Program-made: the position numbers and the translations under genes
Shown: piece after piece, positions 34,659 through 39,399 of the stretch
Position numbering within the stretch: position 1 is the stretch's first letter
How the letters are laid out: the number at the start of each line of letters is the position of its first letter
NCBI GenBank assembly: GCA_030603275.1
Contig: JAUVYB010000011.1
Coordinates: forward strand, 1 to 39,399
Source of the DNA: Deltaproteobacteria bacterium
GTDB lineage: Bacteria > Chloroflexota > Dehalococcoidia > Dehalococcoidales > BS750m-G39
Direction of reading: 5' to 3'
Length of the DNA: 39,399 bases
The notes under the pieces: model-generated
What the model was told of the DNA's origin: nothing
Seen by the model: the letters and a program-made list of their open reading frames with translations, nothing else
Database searches by the model: none

Positions 34659-34725
34659 ATCTATAATATCATAGAAAACTTGCTCTTGCAACTCGCCCCC
34701 TGCAGTACTACGATGTATATAAATA
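34659..34725 (+). promoter_or_regulatory. lysR-flanking inverted repeat, right arm / probable LysR operator
   Basis: CTATAATATCATAG is a CTAT-N6-ATAG dyad of the T-N11-A type bound by LysR regulators, about 110 bases upstream of the lysR ATG. A second dyad (TAC-N6-GTA) lies 35 bases further toward the transporter gene. The whole 67-base block is repeated in inverted orientation beyond lysR. Confidence 0.7.
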
Positions 34726-34733
34726 ATCCAGCC

Positions 34734-34765
34734 TTGTAATTTCACCCTTGGGAGAGCAATTACAA
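34734..34765 (+). promoter_or_regulatory. TTGTAATT/AATTACAA inverted repeat before livJ
   Basis: Perfect eight-base arms separated by 16 bases. It lies just upstream of ATGTTATAAC, a possible -10 region, so it may be another regulator site of the transporter operon. Confidence 0.4.
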
Positions 34766-34794
34766 TGTTATAACGAAGAGGAGGGGTAAAATAT

Positions 34795-34821
34795 GTGAGA
34801 TTTTATGGTATCAAAATCTAA
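34795..34821 (+). CDS. possible eight-codon leader peptide before livJ
   Basis: GAGGAGGGG is followed after about eight bases by ATGTGA. Read from ATG it is a start-stop pair; read from the overlapping GTG (34795) it encodes MRFYGIKI with a TAA that runs into the livJ ribosome-binding site AAGGAG. Either could couple or stall translation. Evidence is only the very strong ribosome-binding site. Confidence 0.25.
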   Translation: MRFYGIKI

Positions 34822-34839
34822 AGAAGGAGTTTTTATACA

Positions 34840-36141
34840 ATGAACAAGAAGTTACTGTTAATCCCGTTAGCATTGTTGTTAGCCATCAGCCTGGTTGCTA
34901 TCGGCTGTCCGGCAACGCCAACGACACCGCCAACGACACCGCCAACGACAACGCCGCCAACAGAGCCAACCACACCACCCCCCGACGACATAGATACCAG
35001 AGATAGCATCGTTATTGGTCAGGCTGTCTCCCTCTCAGGTCCAAATTATGTTATTCACGCCTCGGGAGCTATGGTACCCCAGACGTTGTGGGTTGAGCAG
35101 GTCAATGCCGAAGGCGGGATATACGTGGAAGAGTATGGCAAGAAGTTACCCATAGAGTGGATCCAGTATGATGATAAAAGTGACCACGGCACCATGGTGA
35201 AACTACTGGAAAAATTGATTTTAGAAGACAAGGTTGACTTTATCTTCCCGCCCTGTAGCACCTCCTGGCTTTTTGCTGCTGCTCCTATAGCCAATAAGTA
35301 TGAGTATGTAATGTTGGGAGCCGAGGGTGGTGCGGAGAGCCTTGAGGAACTAGTTCAAGATCTGCCCTACGTCTTCTTAGTCTTGAATTATTCCAACACC
35401 CAGATACCAGTTTTGGCTGACCAGTTTGTGGAGTGGGGTGTGAAGACAGTGGCAATAAACTTCCTCGAGGACCTCCACGGCGTAGAGTACTCAAATAGGG
35501 CATTGTCAGAACTTACAAAGAGGGGAATTGAGGTACCTGTGATCAAGAGCCATCCCTTTGAGATTCAGGACATGTCGCCAATAATAAAGGCGGCTCAGGA
35601 TGCTAACGTCGATGCCTTTTGCAATATGACCTATCCCGGTCAGAACATCCTTGTTACCGCTCAGGCAATTGAGCTTGGCTATAACCCAAAGGTTTTCTTC
35701 GGGACCGTTGGGCCCTTTGCCCTCTGGTTTAGAGATATTTTCACCGCTCCTACGATAGAGGGACTGATTGGTGGTGGTGCCTGGAACAAGAAGTCTTCTC
35801 CCGCAGCCGCCGAGTTCTATGATGCCAGTATGGACCGCTTTGGTGAAGGCGGAATCGATATGTGGGGAAATCTATACTATTGGGCTTCGCTGCAGTTCTT
35901 CCAGCAGGCTATCGAGAAGGCAGGGACCCTTGACCAGAAAGTGATAAGGGATATAATAGCTACAGAAACATTCGATACCTGTCTGGGGCCAACCTGGTTT
36001 GATGAGAAACAACGCTTGGCAGAGGAATGTCATCCTGGAGAGATTGGTCAGTGGATAAACGGTGAGTGGGAGGTCATCTTACCTAAGGATAAGGCTACCG
36101 CAGAGCCTATCTATCCCAAGCCGCCGTGGCCAACACCATAG
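34840..36141 (+). CDS. LivJ-type ABC transporter substrate-binding lipoprotein
   Basis: An extracellular solute receptor of the branched-chain amino acid/amide family (Peripla_BP_6), 433 residues. The signal peptide ends VAIGC, a lipobox with the cysteine at about residue 23. A Thr/Pro linker (residues 25-49) is encoded by 12-base tandem repeats. The binding domain starts IVIGQAVSLSGPN and continues with NAEGGI, IEWIQYDDKSD and AAPIANKYEYVMLGAEGG. AAGGAG lies ten bases before the ATG. Members bind amino acids, amides, aromatic acids or urea; the ligand cannot be told. It heads an operon with DUF169, LivH and LivM genes. Confidence 0.92.
   Translation: MNKKLLLIPLALLLAISLVAIGCPATPTTPPTTPPTTTPPTEPTTPPPDDIDTRDSIVIGQAVSLSGPNYVIHASGAMVPQTLWVEQVNAEGGIYVEEYGKKLPIEWIQYDDKSDHGTMVKLLEKLILEDKVDFIFPPCSTSWLFAAAPIANKYEYVMLGAEGGAESLEELVQDLPYVFLVLNYSNTQIPVLADQFVEWGVKTVAINFLEDLHGVEYSNRALSELTKRGIEVPVIKSHPFEIQDMSPIIKAAQDANVDAFCNMTYPGQNILVTAQAIELGYNPKVFFGTVGPFALWFRDIFTAPTIEGLIGGGAWNKKSSPAAAEFYDASMDRFGEGGIDMWGNLYYWASLQFFQQAIEKAGTLDQKVIRDIIATETFDTCLGPTWFDEKQRLAEECHPGEIGQWINGEWEVILPKDKATAEPIYPKPPWPTP
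34918..34953 (+). repeat. three 12-bp tandem units in the lipoprotein linker
   Basis: CCAACGACACCG twice exactly and CCAACGACAACG once. They encode the Thr-Pro-Pro-Thr linker between lipid anchor and binding domain, so changes in copy number would change the linker length by four residues. Confidence 0.85.
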
Positions 36142-36174
36142 ACATTGAGTTTGGGAGTTTAGTGTTAATAGTAA

Positions 36175-36250
36175 GCAGGCTGTATAGAAAGGCTTATTTA
36201 CGAGAGAGATAACTGCTGATTATTGTGGTGTGCCTTTCTATACAGCCTGC
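36175..36250 (+). repeat. 19-bp perfect inverted repeat between livJ and the DUF169 gene
   Basis: GCAGGCTGTATAGAAAGGC (36175-36193) and its exact complement GCCTTTCTATACAGCCTGC (36232-36250), 38 bases apart, with no T tract after it. It may be an RNA hairpin that protects the livJ message, or a small mobile-element remnant. The rest of 36142-36375 holds nothing else I can see. Confidence 0.85.
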
Positions 36251-36375
36251 AGCCATAATTACCAAAGCTAGGAAGCTATCATTCTGATGGTGATAATTCT
36301 AAACATATCCCAACATAGTGATTGCTGGTTTAAACATCAAAGTAGAACTAATCCCATTTAATTCAGGAGGTTAAT

Positions 36376-37128
36376 GTGAATTCAATCAAGAGGGACCTAT
36401 CCATATTTGACAAGTTCAATTTTGAAAGGCAGCCGGTAGCAGTCAAGTATATGCTCAAGAAACCGGAGGGCATTGCGAGGTTAAAGAAGCCTATAGCCTT
36501 TTGCGAGATGCTGAGGGAAGCCCAAGCGGGGAGCCCTTTTTACGCCGGGAAAGAAGATTTCGAATGCGTCGGTCCGTTCCTGTTAGGTATGGTGGAGCCG
36601 GGTGCGCTTTTCGAGAGCGGGCAAGTGGGAGCCAGATTGGGAGTCTTTGAGGAACCGCGTACTAATGGAAGACTTTATCAGTACGTTCCAATGCTACATA
36701 AAAATACTGTCAATTATGCTGCCTTTTCTCCGTTAGACAAATTAACATTTAATCCGGATGTATTAGTTGTTAGCGCTAATTCTAACCAGGCAGAAATAAT
36801 ACTGAGAGCAGCGAGCTATGTGACCGGGAAAATGTGGCATAGTAAACTAACAGCAGTTATGGGATGTTCATGGATATTCATTCATCCATATGTAAGCGGC
36901 GAATTAAATTACCACGTCACCAATCTTGTTCATGGTATGAGAGGAAGACAAGTTCTACCTGATGGTGTGTTTGTTATATCCATCCCATTCAACTTGCTTG
37001 CCGAGATAACAGAAAATTTACGTCATATTGAGTGGGTACTTCCAGAGTTCACTAACGATAGAGACACAAATGCCCGCCATTTTGTCGAATTAATTCAAAC
37101 ATTAGAAAAGGAATCTCAGGACGCGTAA
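36376..37128 (+). CDS. DUF169 family protein
   Basis: A 250-residue cytoplasmic protein of the DUF169 family: PVAVKYMLKKPEGI near residue 20, a FCEMLREAQAG cysteine segment near 42, ECVGPFLLGM near 63, and MGCSWIFIHPYVSG near 165. The three conserved cysteines suggest a metal or cofactor, but the family has no established function. The start is GTG with AGGAGG five bases upstream. It lies inside the transporter operon, between the binding protein and the permeases, which hints at a role with the imported substrate. Confidence 0.82.
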   Translation: MNSIKRDLSIFDKFNFERQPVAVKYMLKKPEGIARLKKPIAFCEMLREAQAGSPFYAGKEDFECVGPFLLGMVEPGALFESGQVGARLGVFEEPRTNGRLYQYVPMLHKNTVNYAAFSPLDKLTFNPDVLVVSANSNQAEIILRAASYVTGKMWHSKLTAVMGCSWIFIHPYVSGELNYHVTNLVHGMRGRQVLPDGVFVISIPFNLLAEITENLRHIEWVLPEFTNDRDTNARHFVELIQTLEKESQDA

Positions 37129-37191
37129 AAAGCACGCGAAGTAAAGAAGTGCAAATAGAGGCAAAGTAGCCTATAAAAGGAAATTATCACC

Positions 37192-38061
37192 GTGATTAAG
37201 ATAATCCTGGACGTAGTGGTTGCCGGTTTGCTGATGGGCGGCATCTATGCCCTAATCGCTGTGGGGTTCAGCCTACAGTATGGTGTTGCCCGGGTGCTGA
37301 ACATAGCCCATGGCGAATTTATTATGATCGGGGCTTTCATCACCTGGACGATGTATACCGTCTTTGGCATTAACCCGCTGGTTTCCCTTGCCATTGTCGG
37401 TCCTATTATATTTATAATAGGTTTTCTACTTCATAAGGTTCTGTTCGCCCGTCTTAGAATCTCGTCACCCTCGCCAGCCGCCTACGAGGGTAAGTCCCTG
37501 TTAGCCGCTTTTGGTCTCCTATACATCATTCAAAACGTGGCCATATTAATATGGGGCGCCGAAGTAAAGGGGTACTCTTACCTAACCTCTTCGTTCAGTT
37601 TATGGGGAGCGGTATTTGCCACCAATCGCTTGGTAGCCACTTTGCTTGCTATAGGCATAGGTTTAGCCTTTTATCTCTTTTTAGCCCGTGCCCGCATTGG
37701 AAAAGCAATCCGGGCAGCGGCCCAGGACCCGGCAACTGCTAGCCTCATGGGGGTAAACATTAACCTGGTGCTGGCTTTATGCTTTGGCCTTGGTGCTTTG
37801 TTGGCTGGTTTTGGCGGCTCGCTTATAAGCATGATGTACAGTATTCAACCAGCTATGGGTTTCCAATATACCATAATTGCCATCATCGTAGTCGTCTTAG
37901 GTGGGTTGGGTAGTATCCTTGGCAGCTTTATCGGGGGTTTTATACTGGGTCTCGTTGGCAGCATAGTAGCTTATTGGCAGCCAGCCTTATCACTGGTTGC
38001 CTACTATGTGATCTTCATACTTCTGCTCCTGATAAGGCCAGCAGGCATTATGGGGAAGTAG
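37192..38061 (+). CDS. livH: LivH-type ABC transporter permease
   Basis: An inner-membrane permease of branched-chain-amino-acid-type importers, 289 residues with about eight hydrophobic segments. Hallmarks: GLLMGGIYALIAVGFSLQYG at the N-terminus, VLNIAHGEFIMIGAF near residue 36, and the cytoplasmic coupling loop AIRAAAQDPATASLMGVN near 175. IIVVVLGGLGSILGSFIGG and a LLIRPAGIMGK ending follow. The start is GTG at 37192 with AAAGG upstream. LivM follows after four bases. Confidence 0.93.
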   Translation: MIKIILDVVVAGLLMGGIYALIAVGFSLQYGVARVLNIAHGEFIMIGAFITWTMYTVFGINPLVSLAIVGPIIFIIGFLLHKVLFARLRISSPSPAAYEGKSLLAAFGLLYIIQNVAILIWGAEVKGYSYLTSSFSLWGAVFATNRLVATLLAIGIGLAFYLFLARARIGKAIRAAAQDPATASLMGVNINLVLALCFGLGALLAGFGGSLISMMYSIQPAMGFQYTIIAIIVVVLGGLGSILGSFIGGFILGLVGSIVAYWQPALSLVAYYVIFILLLLIRPAGIMGK

Positions 38062-38065
38062 AAAG

Positions 38066-39031
38066 ATGAATAGTTTAAGAGTTACTCCTAAAAGTTTCTT
38101 GTCGCCGGGGATATTTCTTTTAATCTTAGTCCTACTGGCTGCTTCACCTCTCTATGTTTCCCCTTATACCATCGTACTACTGACCACCATCTTCATGTTT
38201 GTTATCCTTACGGTAAGCTGGGCTATATTTTCCGGGCCTACCGGTTACATCTCACTGGCGCCGGCGGCATTCTTTGGGGTCGGCATATATATTACAGCTA
38301 TGCTGGGGAAAGAATTACCCCTGCTCGTCGTTGTCGGTATTGGGGGGCTTGCCAGTTTTGTGCTTGCCCTTATCATTGGCGCTTTGACTCTGAGGCTGAG
38401 GGGCATATATTTTGCTATATTGACCTTCGGACTCGTTGAGCTCATCAGGCATTTTCTCCTGTTTTGGGAGACTAATATAACCGGCACGCGTGGCAGAATA
38501 GTTGTCCTGGTAGAGAACGACGTTATTTTTTACATCATGCTGGCTATTCTTGTGTTGTTAATGCTTACTACCTATTTTCTCCGACGCTCTAAATTTGGTT
38601 TAGCCCTGCAGAGTATCGGTGAGAATGAGGAGGCTGCGGCCCACCGGGGCATTAATGTTACCATGGTCAAGGTTATCGTCTTTGCCATCAGCGCTATTTT
38701 CATGGGGGCAGCCGGGGCAATCATGGCGACAAAATGGACATATATCGACCCATATATAGCCTTTAATCCGCTCTTTTCCTTCCTGCCGGCTCTAATGGCT
38801 ATCTTCGGCGGTATGGGGCAGCTTTATGGTCCGGTAATAGGTGCCGTTATCTTTACCTACCTGGAGGAAGTGCTAACAACCAGGTTCCCCTATTACTATA
38901 TGCTCATTTTCGGGGTCGTACTGGTGGTAGCTATACTATACCTGCCCAACGGACTGGTAGGATTGCTACCAAGGTTGTGGAGACGAAGGTGGCGGAAAGG
39001 AGGTTCGGCGAAGCAAAATGCAAGTACTTGA
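38066..39031 (+). CDS. livM: LivM-type ABC transporter permease
   Basis: Second permease of the importer, 321 residues. SGPTGYISLAPAAFFGVGIY near residue 58, the coupling loop ALQSIGENEEAAAHRGINV near 185, and GGMGQLYGPVIGAVIFTYLE are family signatures. It ends in a basic tail (RLWRRRWRKGG). It overlaps the following ATPase start by 14 bases. Confidence 0.93.
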   Translation: MNSLRVTPKSFLSPGIFLLILVLLAASPLYVSPYTIVLLTTIFMFVILTVSWAIFSGPTGYISLAPAAFFGVGIYITAMLGKELPLLVVVGIGGLASFVLALIIGALTLRLRGIYFAILTFGLVELIRHFLLFWETNITGTRGRIVVLVENDVIFYIMLAILVLLMLTTYFLRRSKFGLALQSIGENEEAAAHRGINVTMVKVIVFAISAIFMGAAGAIMATKWTYIDPYIAFNPLFSFLPALMAIFGGMGQLYGPVIGAVIFTYLEEVLTTRFPYYYMLIFGVVLVVAILYLPNGLVGLLPRLWRRRWRKGGSAKQNAST

Positions 39032-39399
39032 AGGTGAAAAGGTAACCAAGTATTTCGGGGGTCTGGCCGCGGTATCAAATGTCGACTTCCAAGTTGACCA
39101 GGGCGAAATATTCGGTCTTATTGGCCCCAACCGGAGACAGCCGAGGCTATGGAGTTAATAACCAATATCAGGGCTAAGGGGATTACCATTTTTATGATTG
39201 AACACGTCATGAAAGCCATTATGGGCGTGTGTGACCGAATTATGGTACTCCATCACGGCGAGAAGATTTATCAAACATTCCCCATATTAAAAGAAAGAGC
39301 CGGGCAGTTAGCCAGAACATTAAGCGGTGGCGAACAGCAAATGCTGGCTATGGGTCGAGGTTTAATGTCCAAGCCCAAACTATGCATGTTTGATGAGCC
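39018..39399 (+). pseudogene. scrambled LivG/LivF ATPase region (internal deletions, runs off the window)
   Basis: The ATG at 39018 starts a normal LivG: GEKVTKYFGGLAAVSNVDFQ to [10 protein letters not shown]. It then breaks in the middle of Walker A and ends at 39158. From 39134, two bases out of frame, come the last parts of a LivG ([40 protein letters not shown]). This passes in frame at EKIY into LivF sequence ([42 protein letters not shown]) and leaves the window. Walker A, the Q-loop and the LivG signature are missing. Either two deletions made a non-functional chimera, or the assembly is wrong here. Confidence 0.8.

Overview
The window looks like a chromosomal segment of an anaerobic bacterium, most likely a Chloroflexota member of the Dehalococcoidia type. 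That placement is an inference from gene content and style: a PyrR-controlled pyrimidine operon, an ACR3 plus ArsEFG-like arsenic cluster, small desulforedoxin-like proteins, branched-chain-amino-acid-type ABC genes with a DUF169 protein, and intergenic regions full of G/C-run hairpin repeats. No marker gene here settles the taxonomy.

Layout. 1-563 is a repeat-rich spacer. 564-5238 holds surE, facing a mutL/pcrA repair pair. 5289-9491 is an arsenic operon: arsR, an ArsP-type permease, ArsE-, ArsF- and ArsG-like genes, and acr3. Two ATGCGCAT-centred palindromes sit before arsR and before the permease. 9581-12607 has a BioD-like/DRTGG gene, two unrecognised genes and an ACT-domain gene; a 34-residue membrane peptide follows at 12714-12818. 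13086-23138 is the pyrimidine operon pyrR-pyrB-pyrC-(88 aa)-carA-(two membrane proteins)-carB-pyrK. It is preceded by a promoter and a textbook PyrR-binding attenuator. 23388-24132 has a YjbQ-family gene and two tandem desulforedoxin-like genes. 24138-29393 (minus strand) has folE, thrC, a frameshifted TIR-like gene, hom and a SurA-like foldase. 29851-29927 is tRNA-Pro(GGG). 30015-32579 (minus) is a GlcF-like/GlcD-like oxidase pair; the second gene appears to start at ATT. 32580-33604 carries two 35-bp direct repeats of a tRNA 3' end and one small gene. 33537-34725 is a lysR gene bracketed by 67-bp inverted repeats. 34840-39399 is a LivJ-DUF169-LivH-LivM operon that ends in a scrambled LivG/LivF ATPase region.

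How it fits together. The pyr operon encodes UMP-synthesis steps from carbamoyl phosphate to dihydroorotate plus the PyrK electron-transfer subunit; pyrD, pyrE and pyrF are not in view. The lysR gene lies between a transporter operon reading right and an oxidase pair reading left. The same operator-like sequence occurs on both sides of lysR, suggesting one regulator for uptake and oxidation of an unknown substrate.

The most unusual structural layer is a set of dispersed intergenic repeats in at least five families. Several are hairpins whose arms change in a compensating way between copies and whose loops recur as GAA. They cluster beside small unrecognised genes that interrupt otherwise conserved operons. 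I did not find a complete new multi-gene system. The best candidates for something undescribed are this modular repeat set, the symmetrical lysR cassette, and the PyrB fused to a PyrI-like zinc domain.
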